NCBI GenBank assembly: GCA_025618425.1
Contig: CM046842.1
Span: 27,177,168-27,241,167 of the forward strand
Length of the DNA stretch: 64,000 nt
Direction: 5' to 3'
Origin: Heliocidaris tuberculata
Lineage: Eukaryota; Echinodermata; Echinoidea; Camarodonta; Echinometridae
Shown here: positions 1 through 11,500 of the stretch, piece by piece
Layout of the letters: each line of letters opens with the position of its first letter
Position numbering within the stretch: position 1 is the first letter of the stretch
The notes under the pieces: model-generated
The model's database searches: none
What the model was told of the DNA's origin: nothing
The model's input: only the letters and a program-made list of their open reading frames with translations
Made by a program: the position numbers and the translations under genes

Positions 1-110
1 AATAGTAATAAAAAATGTCTACTTCAGCATGTTTAGTATCGATATTCTTCATCTCGAGAGCTCATGGCTTTAAAATATAATAATCTGTCATGCATTGAAA
101 TACATGTATA

Positions 111-219
111 TCATATAATATATAATATAATATAATATAATATAAATTAATATATAATGAATAATATAACACTACACATTATAATACACACACACACACC
201 CACACACCCACACACACAC

Positions 220-286
<67 letters not shown>

Positions 287-293
287 CATATAT

Positions 294-335
<42 letters not shown>

Positions 336-383
336 AATTCTTAATTAATGTCCACAGAGTGGATTTGGCGCTGTATAAGTTAC

Positions 384-468
<85 letters not shown>
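111..468. repeat. Cluster of simple repeats: TA, CA, GT, ATT
   Basis: Successive tracts are TAATA (111-165), CA (183-220), TA (229-290), GT (296-331), ATT (385-417) and TA (419-468). ORFs here are translations of the repeats. Confidence 0.95.
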
Positions 469-471
<3 letters not shown>

Positions 472-1090
472 GGTAACAACAAAGAAAAAAATAATAAGGA
501 ATGCCACGTACAGATGTGACCAAAAAAAGTAATGGTAACGAGAGAAAGAAGGAAATAATAGGTATAGAAAACCAGCGAGAACGAAGGAGTATTAGAAAAA
601 AAAATGTGAAAAAAAAAATTATAACAAAAGATCGACTAAAATGAAGTCTTAACGAGTGTTTACATCGTCATACGTCAATCATTTCTCTCTCTCCCGAAAT
701 ACTGCTGCAATATCCATTTTCCCCTAACTCATAATCAGCCCGCTGATTGTGTTGTTACAATTACATTTTTATAAAGTTCGTCGACCGAACCATGGTCGAT
801 AAAGTACACTGAAGAATTGTGATTTTACGCATGCACTCATATCTGACATTTTCATCTGAATATCTCTTGCACAGCCCGTGGAGTCACACACTCAAGAATC
901 ATATTGTATTCTTATCACGTTTTTAACGATTAAGCAGTGTGGAAGACAAATTTGCAAACGTATATATAAGAATGAAAAGGGAATCTTGAATTCTGGTTAA
1001 GACACACAATCATAAATGATAAAATCATCACGGTACGGCAAAGAAAATGGAAGGTAACTTATACGAAAACGTCTAGGGATCGATATAAGT
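469..1090. other. AT-rich intergenic DNA, nothing recognised
   Basis: I see no ORF, splice chain or repeat copy in this stretch beyond short A-runs. Confidence 0.6.
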
Positions 1091-1503
1091 GATTTTTCAC
1101 CTTTTTATTCATTTTATTACTCTAATTTAGGGAATACTTTTTATACAGCAGCTACGGGTTGTGAATACTCAAGCTTTTTTTTTCAATTAAAACGAACGGA
1201 ATCTGATCAAAGTTTCAGGATGGGGGCTTTCCAGTTTTTATTCTTGGGCTTTAAGATCTGTCAATCAAAATAGGTCTCTCAATTCCACTATTGTTCGATT
1301 TTTCACCTTTTTATTCATTTTATTACTCTAATTTAGGGAATACTTTTTTATCTAGCAGCTACGAGTTCTGAATACTCAAGCTTATTTTTTTTCAATTAAA
1401 ACGAACGGAATCTGAATAAAGTTTCAGGATGGGGGCTTCCCAGTTTTTATTCTTGGGCTTTAAGATTTGTCAATCAAAATAGGTCTCTCAATTCCACTAT
1501 TGT
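1091..1503. repeat. Tandem duplication, two ~206-bp copies
   Basis: Both copies start gatttttcacctttttattc (1091 and 1297) and run through an aaaacgaacggaatctga block to ctcaattccactattg. Differences are a few substitutions and a short insertion, so the duplication is recent. Confidence 0.9.
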
Positions 1504-1599
1504 CATGATTGTTCGATAAATCTACATTTTCTTTTATTTCTGACTGACAGTAAAGTAGTAGAACCTATGAGTAGAACCCACATTACACATGTTACATGT

Positions 1600-2430
1600 A
1601 GCTAAGTGCTTATCTTGGTACCAGCTCTTAAATACATTTTAATTAACTCAAGCGACAAAACAAACAAGTGAGAGATTATCATCTCTCGTCGGTCAAAATA
1701 AGAATAAGATAAAGAAAAGGACTTAGTAAAATCTATATATATATTTTTTTAATAGATCATTTCTAATTTTGGTGCCAGTTCTTAAATACATACCTATCTA
1801 ATAATTATTTCAACTGAGCTAACAAACAAGGGGAAAGCTTATCTTCTAATGTGAAAATATTAGCTAAGATAAAGAAACATAATTATTAGGCATACATCGC
1901 TCACTTAGTCAAACTGGCGAATATCAATAACCGTTATCAACTAACAGTAAACATGGCAAAGAAAGAAAAAAAAACCAACATAGCTGGTTTCTAATCTTTG
2001 TACCAGGATACCAGCTCTCATGTCTATCGAGAAATTACCTCAAGATACGTAAAAAATAAATAAGAGTTTATCTGCTTGAGTCAAAATGATATTAAGATAA
2101 GGAAAAGGAGTTCTTCGTAGTCATAAATCGATAACTCAGTTAGATTTGCGAATATCAATTACTATTTTCTATCTAACAGAAAAAAGAAACAAACCGAATA
2201 TAAATGATTTCTTTCCATGGTACTAGCTTTAAACCCATGTTTATCGAATATTAACCCCAACTGATCTAACAAACAAGTGAGAGCTTATCTCCCCACGTCA
2301 AAAGAATAATAAGATAAAGAAAATAATTCGTAAATAAGAATACAGCCTCAACTAAGTCAGACGTGTCAACATCAATGTTTACTTAACGATAATGTAAATC
2401 ACCCAAAACAAACATAAATTACTCAACCAA
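1600..2430. repeat. Degenerate tandem array, period about 220 bp, four units
   Basis: Units share the ordered blocks tttctaat.tt.gtacc, then ctaacaaacaagtgagagctt, then aagataaagaaaa, then gcgaatatcaat, starting near 1610, 1759, 1988 and 2208. The first unit is shortened. Divergence is high, so this is an old satellite-like array. Confidence 0.7.
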
Positions 2431-2978
2431 TCCAAACGGTTTCTCATATCATGTTGACGAAAACGCCGATAAATCAAACACGGAATTTCTCACCTTACAA
2501 ATAATCCAGAATGTAAGTTATTCCAATAATCCTTGATATTCGATCTTGAGATTGTGTATGATGTCCCGAGCGCGGATCATGAGGACACCGTATGACGGGT
2601 TAGCTGGGGCAGGGCAGCTTGGAGATGACGGTTCATATGGCATGTTGTTAGTGCCATAAACTCCAACAATAAAAAACTTTTTTTTTTTTTTTTTTTTTTG
2701 GGGGGGGGGGGATAAATCTGAAAGAGAACGATCTATTTTAATCATTCTCAAACGAAGATATAGCCATGCCCCTGTAAAGATTATTAAACATAGCTTACAT
2801 CACATTACATATCAGACATACAAACTAACACAAAACTTGGGTGTGTGTGTGTGTGTGTGTGTGTGTACTTTACTGAATGAATCACATATTAAAAGCAGCT
2901 TTACCTTCCTATCATCTTAATTTCTTCTTACAACAGAGATTACCTTATATGTAACCTTTCTAAGGACTATCTTTTGGT

Positions 2979-3022
<44 letters not shown>

Positions 3023-5144
3023 TTTTTCTTTTTGTTGTTGTAAGACAAATCAAATTGGGGAACATTGATATAGCAAGATTCAGCCGGATATCGATCGATT
3101 TACTAAACCCAAACATCTATCGAAGGAACTTCTGTTTCTTTTATTTCCTTTTAAAAGAAGTATTTCATAAACGATTGCATTGCAGGTTTCAATCGTAAGA
3201 TGGATTATGTCTTCAGTCCCCCAAAATCGAAATTTTCTCGCGCTGATTAAAAAGGATCGACATTTTTGACATTGATCATTATGGCATCAATTGCAAGCCA
3301 TAGTTTCGCGCACATTCAGTGAATGGTGCTGTGGGAGGATGCTCGCGTGTATCTGTTACGAGGGCATCCGGCCTCCAAATATGTAACATCGACTCACGGG
3401 GCTGGATCGGTCGGAATGTTGATGCAGTGACAGGGTGTGTCATGAAAAAAGGGGAAAGCAGGGGAGCGTTTCATGAAAGGAAGTTGTCGGATATTTCATC
3501 CAACTGTTATAAGCTACTGAAATCCTTGCATCTGATTGGCTGAGAGCAAATTTGTCAGTAAAAATCACTGACAAAATGCTTGATGAAACGCTCCCCAGTA
3601 TGAACCACTGAGGAAGACAATGAGTAGGCCTAGAGCCATGGGGGGGGGGGGGGGTTAGACCATGCTCTATAGAGAATTTCCTCATGTAACTGACAAAAAA
3701 AAATGATAATTCTTTTCAACTTCCTTGAATGAATAACATAATCGTCAAAGGATTTTTTTTCCATGGTTGTACTGTGAGTTTAATTTCTTCCTCTCAAATA
3801 TAATAATGACAGGGGGCTTATGTATAGGTAATTATAGGTAGTTATTTCGACGTATAGTGGTAAACAGGTCACTAAAAACACGATAAAAACAATTTTCGAA
3901 AAATAAACTCAAGGGTAATTTCAAAGGCCTATTGTACTGCCCATAGAAATCAGGTTCGGATTACGTAATACGGCATTGTAATTTTCGCACATTTCTAAAG
4001 GTGATAGACAGGTCTATTGAAATTGCCTTCAGTTGATTTTTCGAAAGTAGTTTTTATCGTGTTTAAAATTATTATAATGTTTTTTAAATCAAAATGTTCT
4101 TACCTACTCCCCACAAAATACGAAAGAAAGAAAAGGGGAAAATGAAAGTCTTATCACTTTTCCGCTTGTAATCAAACAGACAAAAGTCTTCATTTTACAA
4201 AATCTTCAAATCAAAATTGATAATGATGATTATGACAACAAAGATGGTGATGATGATGATGATGATGACGATGATGATGACGATGATGATGATTATTATT
4301 ATTATTGTGATAATTTCTACAATCTACTTTTGTATTGTACATAATGATATTACATAATTAAACAAAGTTTCTATAATATAGATGCTTTTTGTTTATTTAT
4401 TTATTTTGTTGGCGGGGGGGGGGGGGGGTTGTTGATGTTGTTGTTGTTACTTTTTTTCTTTTTTCTTCTTCCTTTCTCCTCTTTTTTTTTTTTTTAAAGC
4501 GGTTATGGTTTGAATAGAACACGCTGGTTTAGATACGGCATAAATAGGTTAAATAATAAACCGAGTTTGTGCAAATGGAAAACTCATCATTCGCTGCCGT
4601 GTAATGTGATTATTTTAATGCACTCAATACATCAACCCTGTGTGTCAAATTGATTTGCAAAGGATCTACCTGTATATATATATATACATGTTAGATGCTG
4701 TGTGATGGTATATATGCTATTAGGTAGCTTAAAAGTGTTATTTTTTCTCCATCGACTATGCAGTCTGTATCACAGTAGTATCAGAGAGATGTATGAATAC
4801 ATCAATATTTTTTTTAAAAGATGGGAGATCAGATTGTACTTTTTAAGGAGAGCATAGTAACAGTATTCTGATTGATTAATTTATCCAATCTGTTACAAGG
4901 TCATTTCCTAAGGGTTTTGCAAGTTGTGTAAGCTCTTATTCAAAGCTTTTTGTAAATTCAGTTGCGTAGGAAAATAGAAATCAAAATAAATCATTTAACT
5001 TATCCAATCAGGGAAATTGTCTTCATCTTTTCCAATATCGCCTTTAGTCTTTGTTACTATATTCCTATACTTGGCGTTTCAACAAAATGAAAGGGAACCC
5101 AACTCTGAAAAATTCCCGTAAATAAACTATATGTATACTGACAA
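2431..5144. other. Gene-free stretch with simple repeats and one MITE
   Basis: It contains T22G12 (2678-2711), GT (2841-2866), TA (2985-3022), a G-run (3641-3655), GAT/ATT microsatellites (4233-4310), a G-run (4414-4428) and the MITE at 3459-3598. The rest is AT-rich with no supported gene. Confidence 0.6.
3459..3598. mobile_element. Foldback MITE, GGGGAGCGTTTCAT ends
   Basis: The ends ggggagcgtttcatgaaa and the inverse tgatgaaacgctcccc flank a core with ataagctactgaaatccttg and ctgattggctgagagcaaat. The same core recurs at 32880, 37240, 39560, 40310 and 62660. Confidence 0.8.
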
Positions 5145-6015
5145 TGAAATTCATACCATATAAAAAAGAGTAATTCATGGTAACTTGTTTAGGTTTCCAG
5201 GGTCATGCATCACTGCACACTTTTGTCTTCAAAATTTTATGCAAAATTCTAGTTGGTTCACTTTCTTGTTGAACACACTAGGTATGATGTTAAGGAGATG
5301 CCTTTTGTGAAATGACCTGGGTGCTCCAATTCTCATTGTGGATGATTGTCTTTTTCAAATTTGTGTTTAATGATGAGATGTTATTCACCCAGGATTGAGG
5401 ATTTTTTGCTTTGTAAAACCCTTCTTCAGATAGGAATCGTTTTTCAAAGAAGACAATTTTAATAATGGTGCATGCCAAAGAGCCAGTGCGAACTAGAAGG
5501 ATTGCAATATTACAAAGAATTGCAAATCAAAGACAAAGAGCATAAAGAAGAAAAATCTAAAACACATACATGTGCTGGAAGATTTGACTTTGCTGATTTT
5601 CAAAAATGCCGGCTTTTTGTTGAAAATCCGCGGAAGATGCCTGCAGCACTCAAGACAAACGAACATGTTCTCATCTGTCCTCTCTGAAGATCTCGCTTCT
5701 TCTTGGTCAAAGTTTATGACTAACAACTCGTCCCATGCTTTGTGAAGTTCATAAGACTCTTTGTCAAGGCGTAAAATTTATAATTTTGAGATTTGCTTAC
5801 TAATGCATGGCCATAAAGAGCAATCAAGCTAGTTAGCAAAGCCGTTCAACCCAAACCATGCCTATTGTGTTTTACAAGAAAGTGAACAAACTAGAATTTT
5901 GCACACAATTTTGAAGACAATGGTGTTCATTGATGCGTGATCCTCGAAACCTGAACAAGATACCACTGGAAAGAAAATGAATTACTCTTTCATTACTCTT
6001 TCATATGATATGAAA
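5145..6015. mobile_element. Decayed DNA element with ~120-bp terminal inverted repeats
   Basis: Left arm 5145-5280 and right arm 5865-6015 are inverted copies, sharing gtcttcaaaatt, gcaaaattctagt and gttcactttcttgt. The 590-bp interior holds two overlapping 60-77 codon ORFs with protein-like composition but no recognised domain, perhaps transposase remnants. Confidence 0.6.
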
Positions 6016-6774
6016 TTATGAAATTAAGCGCCGGTTAAATATACAGTGCATTTACAGGAAATTTGTCAAAAGTTGGGTTTCCGAGCCCCTCCCCCCCCCC
6101 TTTTTTTTTTAACTCCCAGTACAGAGTAGATGAGGGGGAGAAATCATTCCGTATACGAGACAGAGTACTATCATCATTTTTTAACACAAAGTTATACATG
6201 TTCATGGGAATTGAATTGATATTTTTTTTTCATTTTAGAGGCTCTTCCTATAACAGGCCTCTCCCCCCCCCCCCCCCCCCCCCAGGATATTTCACTACAA
6301 GCATTCAGATTTTTTCCCCATGAGATAAACAACGAGGTATGTAATTCGGTAAAGATTAACTGAGCTTCGAGAATAAGAAAGAAAATATTATGCCTAGAAG
6401 ACAAACTACATGTACGTTCATCATCTCTAGCTCTGGAAACCTGAGGGGGCATGTTGATTCCATTGCTCATGCCTTGATGACTTTCACCAGAGAAGCGAAA
6501 GCAAAACAAGAATCATAGTCAGTCCTTTCAACATCCAATTAGAATGACCCATTGATATTACACACGCTCATCGGGGCCCTACATGCATTCCGATTGAGTG
6601 ACTTCTAGGATGAGTTATAACGAAGATTGAATTGCGTGTTGCAGAATGATTAGCCCATAGGATTAGCCCCATGCAAAAACCCGATAAGCCCATGTGCATT
6701 ATCTTGATCACAGATAATGCTGTTGAATAATTATGCCTGTCTGTATAATATTTGCTTGAAATTTACGAAGACCA
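6016..6774. other. Gene-free stretch with C-runs
   Basis: C10T10 at about 6090-6109 and a C-run at 6263-6283; otherwise no supported feature. Confidence 0.5.
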
Positions 6775-6933
6775 GGGCCCCGTTACATAAAACTTGCCAT
6801 TAATGGTAACTCTGCTATCAATGGTAACTACCATGGTAACATCACTCAACAGCCAATCAAAATCAAGGTTTCCATGGGAGTTACCTTTGATGGCAAAGAT
6901 ACCGTTAATGGTATGTTTTATGCAACAGGGCCC
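6775..6933. mobile_element. Foldback MITE, GGGCCCCGTT ends
   Basis: The left end gggccccgttacataaaact pairs with the right end ttttatgcaacagggccc. The interior repeats ccattaatggtaac motifs and has an aacagccaatcaaaatcaag core. Confidence 0.8.
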
Positions 6934-7860
6934 AGGTAACGCATCCTTTTTTCAACGAAACTATAAAACACACATGAAATTTGAACATAATTATCATTGA
7001 AATCTCTCCCAGGGAACCTTCCCCTACTTTTTAGTTGTTTCTTTCTTCCTCCAGCGGTATACATGTAGAGCATGAGAGCGTGAGAATGAATGTTTACGTT
7101 GAAAGATCAACATTATACGCTAAAATCAGGGACCGCGGAACGTTCTTGAAAGTGGAGCGGGGGGGGGGGCGATATAATGCAGCCCCCAGCCCCCTCTCCC
7201 CATCCGTTGCCGTGGCCCATGATATAAGAAATGGGTGTGAAAGACAAAACAAAGACTTCGTTATGGAGTAGTCTGCAAGTGAAAGAAAAGGTTATTCTGT
7301 TGTCTTTCTTTCTTCCTTTCTTTTCATTTTCCCCCTTCTTTTTATGATACCAGCCACCATTTTCCTTGTAAACATTATTTTTTGTTTATCTCGAAAGTAG
7401 ATAGACTTTACCTGTGATGGCACCATACAAGAATCCAAAGTCATAAATGAAAGTGCCTTGTGTCTTTCCAATGCTCCCATTTTGGCATTGATTAATTGAC
7501 TTATTCGTGTAATGTCATTTCCAGTGAAGCAGCTAATTACAGTGGTCGCTTTTACACGCGAGCAGATTCCGAACGAGTTATGATGTATACACAAGGAGCT
7601 ATAAAGAGATGCTTAGCATATCGAGCCAATTCCCATTGTTTCAGAAGTAGCTATGATTTAAAGGTATATTCAGTGAATGAGTGACAGAAGGAGGGTCCGC
7701 ACGGAGAAAGAAAATTAAAGAGAGTGTAAGGACATGAAGGAAGAAGAGGACGAGATGAGTCTAAAAAGAGAATATATAATAATGTTGTTTAAACAGGAAA
7801 CAGGAAAGTAAACTTAATTTTTTAAGAGGGTACAAGAGAGAGAGAGAGAGAAAGAGAGAG

Positions 7861-7909
<49 letters not shown>

Positions 7910-7978
7910 TAAAGGGGGAGAGAAATGGCAAACATATAGGCAGAAGTCGGGAGAGAGAGAGAGAGAACAAAGATGATA

Positions 7979-8010
<32 letters not shown>

Positions 8011-8992
8011 AATGACGACGACGATGTTTATGGTGATGATGAAGATGATGATGAAGATGATAAGAGAATACAAAAAAGGGGAAAAAAATAGAATCCAGTT
8101 TTTTTTTTAAAAGTATATAAAGTAGCCTGTACTAATAATAGCCTGTGCGTGATAGAGGGGAGATAAAGAGATGGAGATGGAGACGGCGAGAGGTTTGTAC
8201 AAAGAGCAAGCGCATGGGAAGCGAGAGATATTCAGATTCAGATTCAAATTTGTTGACTGTTTTCAATCATATTAAATAATACTGCAGTAACAACAATAAT
8301 AAAACAGTCATTTTTTTTTTCATAGGTGTGCTGTATGGGCATACTATTAAATTTCTTTAAGTTAAGTATCTGATGCACAAATATTGACCTAAGTGATGTT
8401 GAAAGCAGTTGGACATGCATGTTTAAAAGCAAAGCTTGTATATTACATGTGCAGATGGGTATAGACAGACATAGACCATGTAGACACGGTAGAGATAGAG
8501 AGACAGAGAGAGACAGAGAGAGAGACAGACAGAGAGAGAGGGGGGGGGGGGGGGGGGGGGGTTCAATTACTGATCTAATTGGCTTGTCTATTTCGGCCTG
8601 ATCCGAAGGAGGTCATCAGTGACACGGATAGAATGGAACGCCAGGAACGCCTTCATTTCGCTGTGCCGTTGAAATGGGGGGGGGGGGGGAGGTCGGGGGT
8701 TTCAGCTTCCATTGTTCTGTTTGCTTGTGAAGGTGGCCTGTCTTCTTCCCCTCCCTCTTCGCATGCAAGGTATATGTAAATACAAAGAATTCATTATTTA
8801 AGGTCACACATTCAAAGTCAAAGTGAAATTCCATATCGGAACAAATCAAATGGGCGATAAAGGTTTATTCTTCCCCCTTCCCCCTTCCCCCACCCCCCCC
8901 CCCCGTTTCCCGCAATGTCTAATATGAATGTTAAATATCTGATTAAAATATAATAGAGAAGTGTAAAACAGATATCAATGATGTTGCAGATG
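6934..8992. other. Low-complexity intergenic stretch
   Basis: Notable tracts are a G-run (7159-7169), GA (7836-7910), GAT (7974-8062), GA/CAGA followed by G22 (8490-8562), G-run (8677-8689) and C-run (8893-8904). The ORFs here are Ser-Leu or Arg-Glu repeats from these tracts. Confidence 0.7.
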
Positions 8993-9419
8993 TACACTGT
9001 AAAAAATTTGTTTAGTTTCTAAACACTTTTCTGTGACAGATTTAAAACACTGCGACGCGTTTATATATTGTACGGGTTTAAGAGCTAAGTTAAGAGCTAA
9101 ACACATGCTGTGCTTATTTTCATCACGCCTTAGGTGTTTATTAGATTACATTTTAAATGGTTCTAATGTATAGGCTAAACACCAAATGTTTACACAATAA
9201 TCATAAACACCAAATGTTTATACCATAATCATTTGGTGTTCACACCATATTCACACACACACACACACACAATGTTTAGTATTTAAACAGTGTGTGTGAT
9301 TATGGTGCAAACATCAAATGATTATGGTATAAACATTTGGTGTTTAGCCTATACATTAGAACCATTTAAAAGGTAAACATGTTTTAATAGAAACTAAACA
9401 ATTTTTTTTTTACAGTGTA
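8993..9419. mobile_element. MITE with TACACTGTAAA ends (copy 1)
   Basis: Starts tacactgtaaaaaatttgtt and ends in the inverse (ttttttacagtgta). The interior holds palindromic blocks (aaacaccaaatgttta and its inverse) around a CA microsatellite. Copies of the same family lie at 26820-27168 and, more divergent, at 61814-62292. Confidence 0.85.
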
Positions 9420-9875
9420 GTTGACTGCATTAATAGGCCTATAATTTATGTATTGATAGTTATCATTTAATTGAGCATGGACTTCTTGGTATACATAACT
9501 GTCTGGTACATTATTTTTATTATCATATCCGGGAACTAATGTTCAGAAAACTGTCTGTCATTGAACAGCATCAACAAAATCGAAACATCCAAAGAAATCG
9601 ATATTGAGGGCATTTAAATTGCTTGGCAATTATTCTAACTTGAAGGAACAAAATGAGATTCTTTTTTTAAAAATCAGATTAAAAACATATCTCTTTCCTT
9701 CTCTGATTATATGATTATAAAATCAATGTTTACATTAATATTTAAAGGAAGGAGGCGAGGTTTCTAAAAACATTAACCTTTTAATAGGGTTGGCATGACG
9801 AGATAATTAGCCTATAGTAACAGTGCATACGTCAACATCTTAATAGTGATAAGAATAAGAATAATAATAATAATA

Positions 9876-9924
<49 letters not shown>

Positions 9925-10355
9925 GTAAAAATAATCACAGATATATTTGGGTTTTTTCAATGCATACTCGAAAGACCGATGATACAATGATTTTTCTAAA
10001 ATATATCATTCCAAAGTTGAATTAAAATTTAATAATATCTGAATCAAATGAAGTTATGTTTCAAATCAATTTGAGAAACATTTGAAACTCACCTTAATCC
10101 AGTCTTTGCAACAATGCCAGTATACACTCTGGTGAACACTGTCTAAAGGGAATTTTTTCGCCTGTATTGTAAATACACGGCTGGATATCTTCCAAGACAG
10201 AGCGCATTGAGAGGCAGCGATCGAGTCAATATCTAAGACCTACGATCAATCCTAATAACGCTGGGCATCGGACACAACCACACAGGGCCCCCTTGTCTCC
10301 CCGCTCAAACATCGATCGTCGTACGGAGATGAAGTTAGATGGGACATTGAGGGAC

Positions 10356-10412
<57 letters not shown>

Positions 10413-11000
10413 AGAGGAGGGGGGAGAGAGAGAGAGAGAGAGAGAGGGGTGATGAGATAGGGGGGAGAGAGCCAGAGGGAGGTAGTTTGCAGGTACAAAC
10501 CCTGGTTAGTCGTAAAAGAGAGTCTGCACTATAAAGACTACCATAGGCCATGTACTATAGCTGCTCCTAACACAGGACACAACCAGTAGGCAGCTGGGCT
10601 AGGCTTCTCTCAAGGCACAATGATTTTTTGATATAGTGTCAAATTAAGGTCTGCTTGCAGACTAGAGGGAGGGGGTGAAGAGTGGAGAGTAGGAGTGGGG
10701 GGGGGGGGGGGTGAGAGGGGGATCATCAAAATGTAGATTGGGCAGTGAGGGCTGAAGGATGGGATGAGAGAGTGAGGAAGGGGGGGGGGGGGCTAGAAGG
10801 AGAAGAAAGGGGGAAGAGTGCAATGAGAGGGGAAGGGAGTCGATCGAACGAGAGAGAGGGAGAAAGGGGAGGGGTTATTATGTATTAAATTGGGACAGTG
10901 AGGGATAGAGACAGGGAGAAGAAGAGAGGGAGGAGAAGAGTTAAGAGAGGGAAGGAGGGAGGCAGAGGAGAAGAGAGAGAAGGGAGACAGACGGACACAC
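9420..11000. other. Intergenic stretch ending in GA-rich low complexity
   Basis: AAT microsatellite (9858-9925), then GA repeats (10358-10446) and a purine-rich tract with G-runs (10650-11000) leading into the gap. The purine tract probably caused the assembly break. Confidence 0.7.
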
Positions 11001-11500
11001 NNNNNNNNNNNNNNNNNNNNNNNNNNNNNNNNNNNNNNNNNNNNNNNNNNNNNNNNNNNNNNNNNNNNNNNNNNNNNNNNNNNNNNNNNNNNNNNNNNNN
11101 NNNNNNNNNNNNNNNNNNNNNNNNNNNNNNNNNNNNNNNNNNNNNNNNNNNNNNNNNNNNNNNNNNNNNNNNNNNNNNNNNNNNNNNNNNNNNNNNNNNN
11201 NNNNNNNNNNNNNNNNNNNNNNNNNNNNNNNNNNNNNNNNNNNNNNNNNNNNNNNNNNNNNNNNNNNNNNNNNNNNNNNNNNNNNNNNNNNNNNNNNNNN
11301 NNNNNNNNNNNNNNNNNNNNNNNNNNNNNNNNNNNNNNNNNNNNNNNNNNNNNNNNNNNNNNNNNNNNNNNNNNNNNNNNNNNNNNNNNNNNNNNNNNNN
11401 NNNNNNNNNNNNNNNNNNNNNNNNNNNNNNNNNNNNNNNNNNNNNNNNNNNNNNNNNNNNNNNNNNNNNNNNNNNNNNNNNNNNNNNNNNNNNNNNNNNN
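11001..11500. other. Assembly gap, 500 N
   Basis: Exactly 500 N, which suggests a placeholder length rather than a measured one. Apparent ORFs crossing it are artefacts. Confidence 1.
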
